Assembly (NCBI GenBank): GCA_964351025.1
Contig: CAYGLV010000058.1
Location: 1 to 15,249, forward strand
Direction of reading: 5' to 3'
Source: CAYGLV01 sp964351025
GTDB lineage: Bacteria > Actinomycetota > Thermoleophilia > Gaiellales > Gaiellaceae
DNA: 15,249 nucleotides
Program-made: the position numbers and the translations under genes
In this document: positions 6,001-13,491 of the stretch, in pieces
Layout: each line of letters starts with the position of its first letter
Position numbering within the stretch: the first letter of the stretch is position 1
The notes under the pieces: model-generated
Told to the model about the DNA's origin: nothing
Database searches by the model: none
Seen by the model: only the letters and a program-made list of their open reading frames with translations

Positions 6001-7726
6001 CCGTCCGCTTGACGGCGGCGACGACCAGGCGGGCCTGGATCTGGTGCCCCTCGGCGTCTGCGTGCAGCGTGCCGGCCTTCGCGGCCCCGAGGCCCTTCCA
6101 GAAGAGGCCCTGCCGCAGGAGCGACGTCGTCAGCGGAACGATCCAGGAGTCGCTCGAGCAGTAGCCGTGCCTGCGGAAGAGCTGCTGCGCGCCGGCCACG
6201 AGGCGCCAGCCGTGCCGCTTCGCGGCGGCGGCCACGGCGGCGTTCAGCGGGACGAGAACGGCGTCGTGGGCCCAGTCGGCTTCGACGCCCGAGAAGCTCC
6301 CGTGCCCGACGACCTTGAGCAGCGGGTCGCAGATCTTCCCGTTCGAGTTGCGGGTCGAGTCGGGATACTCGGTGAGGTAGACGTTCTTCGCGGGGATCCC
6401 GAGCTTCGCGAGGCGCGCGGCGACCGCCGCGTAGCGGCCCGGCAGCGCCGCGATCCGGCCGCGGATGACCTCGTCCAGGTCCTTCTTGGGGGCCGCGGGG
6501 TCGAATCCCTTGCTCGCGAAGCACCCGGTCTTCTCGATGCAGAAGGCGACCATCGGCCCGAAGCCGAGGTCGTTGATCCCGATGCTGACGATCACGGCGT
6601 CGGGCTTCCGCTTCCCGATCAGCTCGTCCAGCTTCGCGACCTGCGCGGGGAGCGCCACCCCGCCGGGGTCGTTGATCCCCCGGTAGTGAGCGAGCAGCCC
6701 TTGGTTGATCGAGGCCCCCGAACAGGCGAGATGGACGAACGTGACCGATGAGCGGTCGCTCGCCTTCTCGATCGCCGACGCGGTGCGCGCCTGGTACGAC
6801 TGGGCGGAGCGGTGGCAGCGGAAGTCCTCCCAGACGGGCTTCGCGAGCCCGGGGATGTCCGGGTTGCCCTCGCCCGAGCCGTTCGAGTCGCCGAGCCCGA
6901 CGATCAGGAAGTCCTGGAGCTTCACCCAGATCTCCCCGATCGACTTCTGGTCGCCGTTCGTCGCGGTCACCGTCACGCGGTAGTCCCCGAGCTTCGGGAA
7001 GCGGCGGAACGCGAAGACGCAGTTGCCGAGCGACTCGAACGTGTTCGAGTAGCTCCCGATCTTCCAGGCGTAGGTCGCGCTCGTGTCGCACGTCGCGCCG
7101 CCCGGGCGGCGAACGGTGATCAGCGCCGTCCAGAACTTCGGGTCGATCTGCGCGCGCGTGGTGACGTAATCGATCAGCCCGTCCTTGTTCTCATCGAGGC
7201 CGTAGCGCCGCGGGACCTCGTAGCCGAGGGTGAGCTTCGTCCAGCCCGGCGGCGTCGTCGTGGTCGGCGGCGGCGGCGGCTTCGATGCCACCGGCTTGAG
7301 CGTGAGCGCACCGGTAGCCGAGCAGGCGCTGCCGACACAGGCAAGATTGAGCGCGCCCGCCGCGCTGCGCGTGACCGTGACCGTCTTTGGGCCCTCGTAC
7401 GTGTACTCGCACTTCACGCCCTCCTGGCCCTGGGTGGTCGTGGCCCAGACGACGACCCACGTCAGGTCGTACTTCGACCCGCCCTTCGGCACGTAACGGA
7501 AGAGCACGTCGCCCGCGTTGACCGGGCAGCCGATGACTTTCCAGGAAGAGGCGGCACTGACGGTGAAGCCGCCTTCCAGCGTCCCCGTGACCTGGAGCTG
7601 GTGGCCGCCGGCGCTCCAGGTGCCCGCGATCGGCGGTGCGAGCGGCGCCCCGGGGAGCGTGTCGGCTGTCAGCAGCCCGAACAGGCCGATTACCACGGCC
7701 GAGAACAACGCCAGTGCCGCCTTCAT
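5987..7726 (-). CDS. Secreted multidomain SGNH/GDSL-family hydrolase
   Basis: SGNH hydrolases are Ser-dependent esterases or lipases. The 579-residue protein opens with a signal peptide or anchor (hydrophobic 3-21). A beta-rich domain follows (about 30-145; Cys67, Cys106, Cys130, Cys135), then a Pro/Thr linker (148-160) and an Ig-like domain (about 163-270) that begins with DENKDGLID (178-186), a DxNxDGxxD calcium-loop pattern as in dockerins and EF-hands. The catalytic domain is about 272-579: GDSN (279-282, nucleophile Ser281), ACSGAS (334-339), GIND (383-386, Asn385) and LHADAEGHQ (554-562), with His555 the probable catalytic histidine. It fits extracellular hydrolysis of an ester, lipid or acylated polysaccharide; substrate unknown. 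The ATG has a ribosome binding site (AAAGGGGG) seven bases upstream. It is divergent from the gene at 7878, across a 151-bp gap. Confidence 0.88.
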   Translation of the reverse strand: MKAALALFSAVVIGLFGLLTADTLPGAPLAPPIAGTWSAGGHQLQVTGTLEGGFTVSAASSWKVIGCPVNAGDVLFRYVPKGGSKYDLTWVVVWATTTQGQEGVKCEYTYEGPKTVTVTRSAAGALNLACVGSACSATGALTLKPVASKPPPPPTTTTPPGWTKLTLGYEVPRRYGLDENKDGLIDYVTTRAQIDPKFWTALITVRRPGGATCDTSATYAWKIGSYSNTFESLGNCVFAFRRFPKLGDYRVTVTATNGDQKSIGEIWVKLQDFLIVGLGDSNGSGEGNPDIPGLAKPVWEDFRCHRSAQSYQARTASAIEKASDRSSVTFVHLACSGASINQGLLAHYRGINDPGGVALPAQVAKLDELIGKRKPDAVIVSIGINDLGFGPMVAFCIEKTGCFASKGFDPAAPKKDLDEVIRGRIAALPGRYAAVAARLAKLGIPAKNVYLTEYPDSTRNSNGKICDPLLKVVGHGSFSGVEADWAHDAVLVPLNAAVAAAAKRHGWRLVAGAQQLFRRHGYCSSDSWIVPLTTSLLRQGLFWKGLGAAKAGTLHADAEGHQIQARLVVAAVKRTGLLK

Positions 7727-7877
7727 GAAACAGCCCCCTTTGCCCGTATTGGCCTCAAGCGTAGGTCCGCCATCGTCGGCTGCGCCTCCGCGCGCGCGCG
7801 GTCCAGCGGTCAGTGGTTTCCCGTACGGGCGTCCCTCCCCCGGTAGGCTTCCGGCTCACGCGCAGGAGGACGGTGGT

Positions 7878-8444
7878 ATGGACACCCGCAGGACGACGGG
7901 CGGCGGCGCTGAGACCGCCGTCCTCGAGGATCCGAGCGGGCGCCGTGCCCTCTGGATGCAGCGGGCAGGCCGCGTCGTCTTCGTGGTCTTTCTCGCCTGG
8001 TTGATCGCGATCGTGCTCGGTGGCCTCGGCTTGGCCCCGGTGCCCGGAATCCCTTTCGCGCAGGTCCTGCGGCCCTCGACGGGGCCGCCGCCGCTTGTCC
8101 GGCTCCCACCCCCGGAACAGCCCGCGCCTGCCGATCTCCTCCCGGCGTTGCCGGACGCCGCGCTCGGGCCGGGAAGCTCGCCCGCGGCGCAGCCGAAGCA
8201 GCCGAAGCCCGCGGCCCCCGGTAGGAGCGGGCTTGCGCCGGGCCGGACCAAGACGACGGGGCCGGCCACAGGTCGCGGGCGCAGCGGCACGGCCCCCGGC
8301 CGGACGAAGACGACCCCGTCGGTCACGACGCCCCGCGGGCGCAGCTCGACGGCGCCCGGCCAGACGAAGACCACCCAGTCCGGGGCTCCACCGGCCACAC
8401 CCCCCGGTCAGACCCGCACGTCGACCTCCCCGCAAAAGCCGTAG
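7878..8444 (+). CDS. Small membrane protein with Pro-rich, Lys/Arg/Thr repeat tail, function unknown
   Basis: This 188-residue protein matches no family I can name. A charged N-terminus (1-30) precedes one hydrophobic helix (about 31-53) and a Pro/Ala-rich tail. The tail has three repeats: GRSGLAPGRTKTT (115-127), GRSGTAPGRTKTT (134-146) and GRSSTAPGQTKTT (154-166), with a shorter echo, PPGQTRTS (175-182). The tail is low-complexity, basic and probably disordered; by the positive-inside trend either orientation is possible. The ATG has a strong site, AGGAGGA, seven bases upstream. Its TAG stop overlaps the GTG of the deacetylase/glycosyltransferase gene by one base, so both are probably translated together. 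A role as partner, anchor or polymer-binding tail for that enzyme is inference. Confidence 0.78.
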   Translation: MDTRRTTGGGAETAVLEDPSGRRALWMQRAGRVVFVVFLAWLIAIVLGGLGLAPVPGIPFAQVLRPSTGPPPLVRLPPPEQPAPADLLPALPDAALGPGSSPAAQPKQPKPAAPGRSGLAPGRTKTTGPATGRGRSGTAPGRTKTTPSVTTPRGRSSTAPGQTKTTQSGAPPATPPGQTRTSTSPQKP

Positions 8445-10558
8445 TGCGCGGGAAGGTTGGTCTCCGGCGGCTGCAGCTACCGGCGCACTGGCGCCTGCTC
8501 TCCTTCTGCGTCGTCGTTGCCGCCGTCGCGATCCTATTCGAGGGCATCGCCACCCACACGATCGGAGTGAGCGGGACGCCCCTCGAGCAGCTTGACGGGC
8601 CGGCGCCGCTTGCGGGCACCCGGCCGGTGCTGGCCGCCCGCGGGCAGCACCTCGTCTCCACGCAGCCGCCGCCCGGCCGTCGCGTCGCCCTCACGTTCGA
8701 CGACGGGCCCGATTCGCGCTGGACGCCGGAGATAGCCGCCGTGCTGCGCCGCGAGCGCGTGCCCGCCACATTCTTCGTCCTCGGCAGCGAGGCCGCACGC
8801 CACCCAGACCTTGTCCGCATGCTCGCGCGCGACGGCCACGAGCTCGGCAACCACACCTTCACCCATGTCGCGCTCTCCAGCGGCCCGCGCTGGGAGCGCC
8901 GGCTCCAGCTCGACCTGACCGAGGCGATGATCGCCGGGATCACCGGTCGCTACACGAGGCTCGTGCGGCCGCCCTACTCGGCGACCCCCGACGCCGTGAC
9001 GCCGGCCGACGAGCGCGCCCTCGCCGCGCTCGCCGGGAAGCGATACCTCATCGTCCTGACCGACTACGACTCCGAGGACTGGCGCCGGCGAGGCGTGGCG
9101 GCGACGGTGCGCCACGCGAGCCCGCCTGGGACCACCGGCGGGATCGTGATGTTCCACGACGGCGGCGGTGAGCGGAGCCAGACGGTGGCGGCGCTCGCGG
9201 ATCTGATCCCGCGCCTGCGGGCGCGCGGGTTCCGGTTCGTGACCGTTTCGGAGCTCGCGGGCGTGGACCCGAGCGCGGTCGCACCGGCGGCTCCCGCATG
9301 GGAGCGCCGCCGCGGGGTGGTCTTTGCCGCGGCCGTCCGCTTCGGGTTCGCGCTCGTTCGCGTGCTCCAGCTCGTCGTCGGCCTCGTCGCGCTCCTCTTC
9401 GCCGCCCGCGTCGTGCTCGTTGTCGGTTTCGCCGTGCACCAGCTTCGCTCGAAGCGGCGGCGGCCACCGGCTCCCCCGTACCTGCCGCCGGTCGCGGTCG
9501 TCGTTCCGGCCTACAACGAGGCGGTCGGGATCGAGCGCGCCGTCCGCTCGCTCGCGGCGAGCGACTACCCGGACTTCGAGGTCCTCGTCGTGGACGACGG
9601 CTCGACTGACGCCACGGCCGAAGTCGCCGAGGGGCTCGCGCTCGAGCGCGTCCGCGTGCTGCGCAAGGAGAACGGCGGCAAGGCCTCCGCCCTCAACGCG
9701 GGGATCGCGGCGACCGGGGCTCCGATCGTCGTGATGGTGGACGGCGACACGGTCTTCGAGCCGGAGGCGCTGCGGCGGCTCGTCCAGCCGCTCGGCGATC
9801 CCTCGGTGGGCGCCGTCTCGGGGAACACGAAGGTCGGGAACCGGCGTGGTCTGCTCGGCCGCTGGCAGCACATCGAGTACGTGACGGGCTTCAACCTCGA
9901 CCGGCGCATGTACGAGGTGCTCCAGTGCACGCCGACCGTGCCCGGCGCGATCGGCGCCTTCCGCCGCGACGCGCTCGAGGAGGTCGGCGGCGTCTCGGGC
10001 GCGACGCTCGCCGAGGACACGGACCTCACCCTCGCGATCGGCCGCACCGGCCGCCGCGTCGTCTACGCCGAGGACGCGCGCGCGTGGACGGAGGCCCCTT
10101 CGACCTTCGGCGACCTGTGGCGTCAGCGGTACCGCTGGTCGTACGGGACGATGCAGGCCGTCTGGAAGCACAAGCGGGCGCTGCTCACCCGCGACCCGCG
10201 CCAGCGCCGGATCGGCAGGCTTGCGCTCCCGTACATGATCCTGTTCCAGATCGCGCTGCCGATCGCGGCGCCGCTGATCGACCTGTTCGCGCTCTACGGG
10301 CTCCTGTTCACGAACCCGGAGCCGATCCTCGCCTTCTGGCTGGGCTTCAACGCGCTCCAGCTCGTGCTTGCGGCGTTCGCCTTCAGGATCGACCGTGAGC
10401 CGCTCGGCCCGCTCTGGGCGCTGCCGCTCCAACAGTTCGTCTACCGGCAGCTGATGTACCTCGTCATCATCGAGTCGACCGTCAGCGCGCTCGCCGGCGC
10501 GCGCGCCCGTTGGCGCCACCTGACCCGCACCGGCGACGTCGAGGTCAAGCAGGCCTGA
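8444..10558 (+). CDS. Fused polysaccharide deacetylase (NodB) and family 2 glycosyltransferase
   Basis: The 704-residue membrane protein appears to build and modify an exported beta-linked polysaccharide, in the manner of PgaC/IcaA with PgaB/IcaB. A first membrane helix (about 17-34) leads to an outside NodB domain: TFDDGP (84-89), the metal ligands Asp87, His137 and His141 (NHTFTH), RPPY (175-178), DSEDW (209-213) and FHDG (237-240). One or two helices (292-333) bring the chain back inside to a GT2 domain: VVPAYNE (353-359), DDGS (384-387), DGD (433-435), EDTDL (524-528) and QRYRW (561-565), the processive-synthase signature. Helices follow at about 592-622, 626-648 and 656-685. All key residues are present, so both activities should be live. 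N-acetylglucosamine polymer is the best guess for the product. The GTG start overlaps the upstream stop and lacks its own clear ribosome binding site. Confidence 0.92.
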   Translation: MRGKVGLRRLQLPAHWRLLSFCVVVAAVAILFEGIATHTIGVSGTPLEQLDGPAPLAGTRPVLAARGQHLVSTQPPPGRRVALTFDDGPDSRWTPEIAAVLRRERVPATFFVLGSEAARHPDLVRMLARDGHELGNHTFTHVALSSGPRWERRLQLDLTEAMIAGITGRYTRLVRPPYSATPDAVTPADERALAALAGKRYLIVLTDYDSEDWRRRGVAATVRHASPPGTTGGIVMFHDGGGERSQTVAALADLIPRLRARGFRFVTVSELAGVDPSAVAPAAPAWERRRGVVFAAAVRFGFALVRVLQLVVGLVALLFAARVVLVVGFAVHQLRSKRRRPPAPPYLPPVAVVVPAYNEAVGIERAVRSLAASDYPDFEVLVVDDGSTDATAEVAEGLALERVRVLRKENGGKASALNAGIAATGAPIVVMVDGDTVFEPEALRRLVQPLGDPSVGAVSGNTKVGNRRGLLGRWQHIEYVTGFNLDRRMYEVLQCTPTVPGAIGAFRRDALEEVGGVSGATLAEDTDLTLAIGRTGRRVVYAEDARAWTEAPSTFGDLWRQRYRWSYGTMQAVWKHKRALLTRDPRQRRIGRLALPYMILFQIALPIAAPLIDLFALYGLLFTNPEPILAFWLGFNALQLVLAAFAFRIDREPLGPLWALPLQQFVYRQLMYLVIIESTVSALAGARARWRHLTRTGDVEVKQA

Positions 10559-10580
10559 GCCAGACGGGAGACAATACGAG

Positions 10581-10652
10581 TGTCCACGGCTGAAATCGAG
10601 CCAGCGCACGCGGTCTAGGAAACCGCTGCTCTGCCCGCTGAGCTATGGGGGC
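10581..10652 (-). pseudogene. Decayed tRNA-Arg(CCT) copy
   Basis: Aligned by eye, this 72-base stretch differs from the intact tRNA-Arg at 13554-13625 at ten positions and has no gaps. The D stem (GCTC/GAGC), the anticodon stem GCGGT/ACCGC and the CCT anticodon are kept. The acceptor stem is broken: GCCCCCA faces CGTGGAC, giving three mismatched pairs. The T-loop reads CTCGATT rather than TTCGATT, losing the nearly universal T54. The likeness continues about five bases past the 3' end (CTCGT in both). It is most likely a pseudogene from a duplication; a functional odd tRNA is less likely. Confidence 0.75.
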
Positions 10653-10724
10653 GCGCGACAAGGGTAGCGCCGCATCCGGCCTGAAATCGGCTCGTCAACC
10701 GGGGACGCGCCGGGAGGGGTCCGC

Positions 10725-10802
10725 TCACGACCGCAGCGGCAGGTGGACGCGGAACCGGGTGCCGGGCCCTTCCGCGCTCTCGAACTCGATCCGCCCGCCA
10801 CC
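10725..10802 (-). pseudogene. C-terminal remnant of a histidine kinase gene
   Basis: The minus strand reads 25 codons ending in TGA, including RIEFESAEGPGTRFRV and a final HLPLRS. This is the typical end of a histidine kinase ATPase domain (the GTRF G2 box and last strand). Everything before it is missing, and the recognisable part starts exactly at the edge of the 19-bp hairpin. It differs from the end of the intact kinase at 12073-13485 (GAGTHVRVCVPL), so it came from another kinase, not from a duplicate of that one. Confidence 0.7.
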
Positions 10803-10843
10803 GCATGAGCGTGAAGGCCGCGATGCGGCCTTCACGCTCATGC
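10803..10843 (-). terminator. Perfect 19-bp hairpin, probable terminator of the cupredoxin-like gene
   Basis: Arms 10803-10821 and 10825-10843 are exact reverse complements around the 3-base loop GAT. The hairpin is 50 bases downstream of the stop codon of the minus-strand gene that ends at 10894. There is no T-run. In arm length, position and lack of T-run it resembles the hairpin at 1788-1830. Confidence 0.6.
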
Positions 10844-10893
10844 AGACGATGTGGGAGACAAGCCGGCGCCCCTGCGCTGCGTGCCCGCCCTCG

Positions 10894-11313
10894 TTAGGCG
10901 ACGATGACCCGGTAGGTCAGCGTGTTGTCGTCCATCATCTGATCTTTGGTCATCTTGCTGCGAAAGACGTAGCGGCCCGCCTTGGTGAACTTCGGCGAGA
11001 CGATCTTCTTGCCCTGCGCGAGCAGCCGCACACGAACTTTGGTCGGGCCGGAGGCCTGCACGAGCTCGTGCGGCTCGGCGTCGTAGTTGAGGAAGCTGAC
11101 GCGGGCGCCCCTCTTGATCCGCACCGTCCGCACAGAGGCGTTCTTCGTCGCGGTCTGGCTCGCAGACGCCGTTGCGTTGAGCGCGAACACATGGCAGCCG
11201 GCATCTTCGTTGTGCCAGATCATGAACGACGCGTGCGGCGACTTCGCCGCGGCGCTCCCGGCTGCGACGGCGAACGTTGCAGCCAGCGCGGCCAGAATCG
11301 TGATCACCTTCAT
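10894..11313 (-). CDS. Small secreted cupredoxin-like protein without a clear copper site
   Basis: The 139-residue product starts with a signal peptide (MKVITILAALAATFAVAAGS, cleavage probably after the Ala run at 21-23). The mature part is beta-rich. VRIKRGARVSFLNYDAEPHELV (65-86) matches the first half of a cupredoxin, with His82 at the usual ligand position. The second half of a type I copper site (Cys-x2-4-His-x4-Met) is not there: residues 112-130 contain no Cys or His, only Met121, Met126 and Met127. The only Cys is Cys40, near His34 and His41. So copper binding is doubtful or of another type. The ATG at 11313 is chosen over longer starts because the signal peptide and the site GAGAAGGGA (five bases upstream) fit it. 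It lies downstream of the two-component genes and may be their target; this is inference. Confidence 0.78.
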   Translation of the reverse strand: MKVITILAALAATFAVAAGSAAAKSPHASFMIWHNEDAGCHVFALNATASASQTATKNASVRTVRIKRGARVSFLNYDAEPHELVQASGPTKVRVRLLAQGKKIVSPKFTKAGRYVFRSKMTKDQMMDDNTLTYRVIVA

Positions 11314-11418
11314 GGGTGTCCCTTCTCGGAGTTGGTCTCCTTCCCAGCATCGGTCCGACGCGCCTGTGCCGCAACGCACGACTGGGCTGTCCGGGGCCTG
11401 CCGCACGGGGCGGTTCGC

Positions 11419-11440
11419 GACCTGCTAGATCTGGCAGGTC
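11419..11440. promoter_or_regulatory. Near-perfect 22-base palindrome between the regulator and the cupredoxin-like gene
   Basis: GACCTGCTAGA and TCTGGCAGGTC are reverse complements except for one position. The palindrome overlaps the stop codon of the response regulator gene and lies 106 bases upstream of the cupredoxin-like start. It could be an operator for that gene or a weak terminator of the regulator gene. The lack of any loop favours a protein-binding site. Confidence 0.35.
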
Positions 11441-12092
11441 AGGCGGGGTCGACCGGGCTCACGAGGCCGCTGCGGACGGCGTAGGCAACCGCCTGGGCCC
11501 GATTTCGCAGGTGCAGCTTCTGCAGGATGTTCTTCATGTGGAAGTTGACCGTGTGCTCGGAGAGGAAGAGCGTCTTCGCGGCTTCGCGGTTGGTCGCACC
11601 GTCGGCAACGAGCTGGAGCACTTCCCGCTCCCTCGGCGTCAGTGTGTCAGCGGCCTCCTTCGCGGGCCCCTCGCGGGCGAGGCGGGAATATTCGTCCAGG
11701 ATCTTGGCCGCGAGCTTGGGCGACAGCGCGGGCTCGCCGCTTTCGAGCGCCTTCAGCGTGCGTTCGAGCTCCTGCCGCGACATGTCCTTGAGGAGGTAGC
11801 CCTCGGCCCCGCTCTTGACCGCTTCGAACAGATGCTCGTCGTCGTCGGAAACCGTCACGATCACGATCCTGATCTCGGGCAGCTCCGCTTTGACCAGCCG
11901 GGTCGCCTCGAGCCCGTCCGCCTCGGGCATGGTGATGTCCATCAGGATCAGATCGGGCCGAAGGCGCCGTGCCAGCTCGAGCGCCTCGAGCCCGGTCCCT
12001 GCCTCACCGATCACGTCGATCCCCCACGCACGCAACAAACTCGCGATGCCGGCGCGGAAGAGCGCGTGGTCGTCAGCGAGCAGCACTCGCAT
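11439..12092 (-). CDS. LuxR/NarL-family response regulator
   Basis: The 217-residue protein has an N-terminal receiver domain (1-120) with acidic Asp7 and Asp8, phosphoacceptor Asp52 (LILMDITMP, 48-56), Thr80 and Lys102 (YLLKD). After a linker comes a LuxR-type helix-turn-helix (about 147-211: LTPREREVLQLVADGATNRE, then SEHTVNFHMKNIL), which binds DNA once the receiver is phosphorylated. The ATG at 12092 is preceded five bases upstream by GGAGGT and lies within the end of the kinase gene, overlapping it by 20 bases, so the pair is translationally coupled. Its target genes are unknown; the cupredoxin-like gene downstream and the ABC exporter upstream are candidates by position. Confidence 0.95.
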   Translation of the reverse strand: MRVLLADDHALFRAGIASLLRAWGIDVIGEAGTGLEALELARRLRPDLILMDITMPEADGLEATRLVKAELPEIRIVIVTVSDDDEHLFEAVKSGAEGYLLKDMSRQELERTLKALESGEPALSPKLAAKILDEYSRLAREGPAKEAADTLTPREREVLQLVADGATNREAAKTLFLSEHTVNFHMKNILQKLHLRNRAQAVAYAVRSGLVSPVDPA

Positions 12093-13485
12093 CGGCCACC
12101 TCCGCCTTTGGGAGCTCGAGCGGGACGCAGACGCGAACATGCGTGCCCGCTCCCGCCGAGGACTCGAGCTCGAAGCTGCCGCCGATCGCCTCCGCTCGCT
12201 CCCGCATTGTCTGTAAGCCGAAGTGCGGCCAGCCCTTCTGGCTGCTCTGGCGCGGGTCAAAGCCCGTACCATCATCGGCAACCTCGATCGTAAGGCAACC
12301 GTCCTCGACCCCGAGCGCGACGACGGCGTGACCGGCATGAGCGTGCCGACGCACGTTCGAGAGTGCCTCCTGGACGACGCGGATCAGCTGAATCTCCGTG
12401 GGAACCGGGAGCACGAGCTCGTCGACCCCGGTGGCCACCTCGAGGCGAAGCTCGGCGCCCGCCATCCCCTCGAAGTCGTGCAAGTACTGCTCGAGCGCAG
12501 GTACGAGGCCCTGTCGCGGCAGAGCGACGCGGAGCCCGACGATCGCCTCGCGGATGTCGCCGTAGACGGCGCGAGCCGCCTTCTCCATCGCCGCAAGCCC
12601 CTCTTGCGCCTTCTCGATTCGGCCTGTCGCGAGCAGCCGCTGTACCGCCTGCGTCTGCGTGTTGATGTAGCCGAGCACCTGGGCGAGCCCATCGTGAAGC
12701 TCCCGCGCGATCCGCATCCGCTCCTCCACGACCGCTCCGTCGAGCACCTGCTCGTGGAGTCGTGCATTCTCGATCGCCGCCGCGAGCCGCTCTCCAACAC
12801 CCTCCAACAGACGGAGCTCGTCAGGACTGCCGGTCGTCAGGGAGCCCGTGGAGGCGATGCCGAGAACACCGACGATCTCCCCGCGGTGCCGCAGCGGCAC
12901 CCCGCGATACGTTCGCAGGCCGATCTGCTTCACGCGCTCGCGCACGAACCTCTCGTCCCGGTGCATATCGTCGACGACGATCAGCGTCCCGCTCTGCGCG
13001 GTCAGGCCCGGCAGCCCCTCACCGAGCCGGAGCCGCGTCCGCTCGCGGAATGCGTCTCCCCCGACCCCGCGGTGGCGGACGAGCTCGAGCCCATCTCCGC
13101 CGTTGCGCAACCACACCTCCGCGGCCTGTGCCGAGACAGCCGCCATCGTCGCGTCCATCGCCGCGTCGAGAAGCTCGCCCAGCTCGAGCGACGAGGATGC
13201 CGCGCGGCCGACGGCCAGCAACGTCTGAAGCTCCTGGTTTCGCTGCTCGAGCTCGACGTTCTGGCCCAGGATCTTGAGCTCGAGCCGGTCGATCACGGCA
13301 AACACTCCGAAGGCGAACACGCTCACGGCTGCACTCATCACACCGAGAACGATCAGGACCTCGGGGAACCGGTGCATGTCGTTGAACATGCTGTGGAGCA
13401 GCCCCCATAGACCCGTCAGGAAAAGGACGGGTACGGCGATCGCGAGCCACCGCAAGCGCCCCAGCGTCATCGAGTCGAACTTCAC
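12073..13485 (-). CDS. Membrane histidine kinase with GAF domain (HisKA_3, NarX/DesK class)
   Basis: The 470-residue sensor has two membrane helices (about 13-32 and 43-65) with a short loop between, a coiled-coil segment (66-95), a GAF domain (about 96-245), and a HisKA_3 dimerisation domain with phosphorylated His264 in RIARELHDGLAQ (258-269). The ATPase domain shows the N box EALSNVRRHAHA (373-384), G1 DDGTGFD (404-410) and G2 GAGTHVRV (445-452). The small outside loop suggests sensing in or near the membrane, or through the GAF domain. GTG at 13485 is the first start; an ATG five codons on is possible. No ribosome binding site precedes the GTG, but TACACT lies six bases upstream, which suits a leaderless message. 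It overlaps its regulator gene by 20 bases. Confidence 0.94.
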   Translation of the reverse strand: MKFDSMTLGRLRWLAIAVPVLFLTGLWGLLHSMFNDMHRFPEVLIVLGVMSAAVSVFAFGVFAVIDRLELKILGQNVELEQRNQELQTLLAVGRAASSSLELGELLDAAMDATMAAVSAQAAEVWLRNGGDGLELVRHRGVGGDAFRERTRLRLGEGLPGLTAQSGTLIVVDDMHRDERFVRERVKQIGLRTYRGVPLRHRGEIVGVLGIASTGSLTTGSPDELRLLEGVGERLAAAIENARLHEQVLDGAVVEERMRIARELHDGLAQVLGYINTQTQAVQRLLATGRIEKAQEGLAAMEKAARAVYGDIREAIVGLRVALPRQGLVPALEQYLHDFEGMAGAELRLEVATGVDELVLPVPTEIQLIRVVQEALSNVRRHAHAGHAVVALGVEDGCLTIEVADDGTGFDPRQSSQKGWPHFGLQTMRERAEAIGGSFELESSAGAGTHVRVCVPLELPKAEVADASAAR

Positions 13486-13491
13486 GGTTCG

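Larger units (their letters stand above)
10559..10893. other. 335-base gene-free stretch with decayed sequences
   Basis: This gap holds no intact gene. It contains a decayed tRNA-Arg copy (10581-10652), a 25-codon end of a histidine kinase gene (10725-10802) and a perfect 19-bp hairpin (10803-10843), all related to the minus strand. The short word TGAAATCG occurs at 10591 and again at 10682. The mixture looks like the scar of past deletion or recombination. Confidence 0.6.

Noticed and set aside
5961..7091. A 376-codon minus-strand frame overlapping the SGNH hydrolase gene in another phase.
   Set aside because: Extreme Arg/Gly/Pro composition; the hydrolase frame has signal peptide, ribosome binding site and catalytic blocks.
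8219..8424. The regular repeats as a possible CRISPR array or minisatellite outside genes.
   Set aside because: They are in frame, encode near-identical peptide repeats and lie in a gene with a good start; spacing and sequence do not fit CRISPR repeats and spacers.
8534..10609. A 691-codon open frame on the minus strand opposite the deacetylase/glycosyltransferase gene.
   Set aside because: Its product is Arg/Glu/Asp/His-rich low-complexity sequence without motifs, while the plus strand keeps every NodB and GT2 motif; it is an antisense shadow.
11314..11406. N-terminal extension of the cupredoxin-like protein to a start at 11406.
   Set aside because: The internal ATG at 11313 begins a clear signal peptide and has a ribosome binding site; the extension has no recognisable feature.
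12223..13410. A 395-codon plus-strand frame opposite the histidine kinase gene.
   Set aside because: It has no recognisable domain and the minus strand encodes a complete kinase there.
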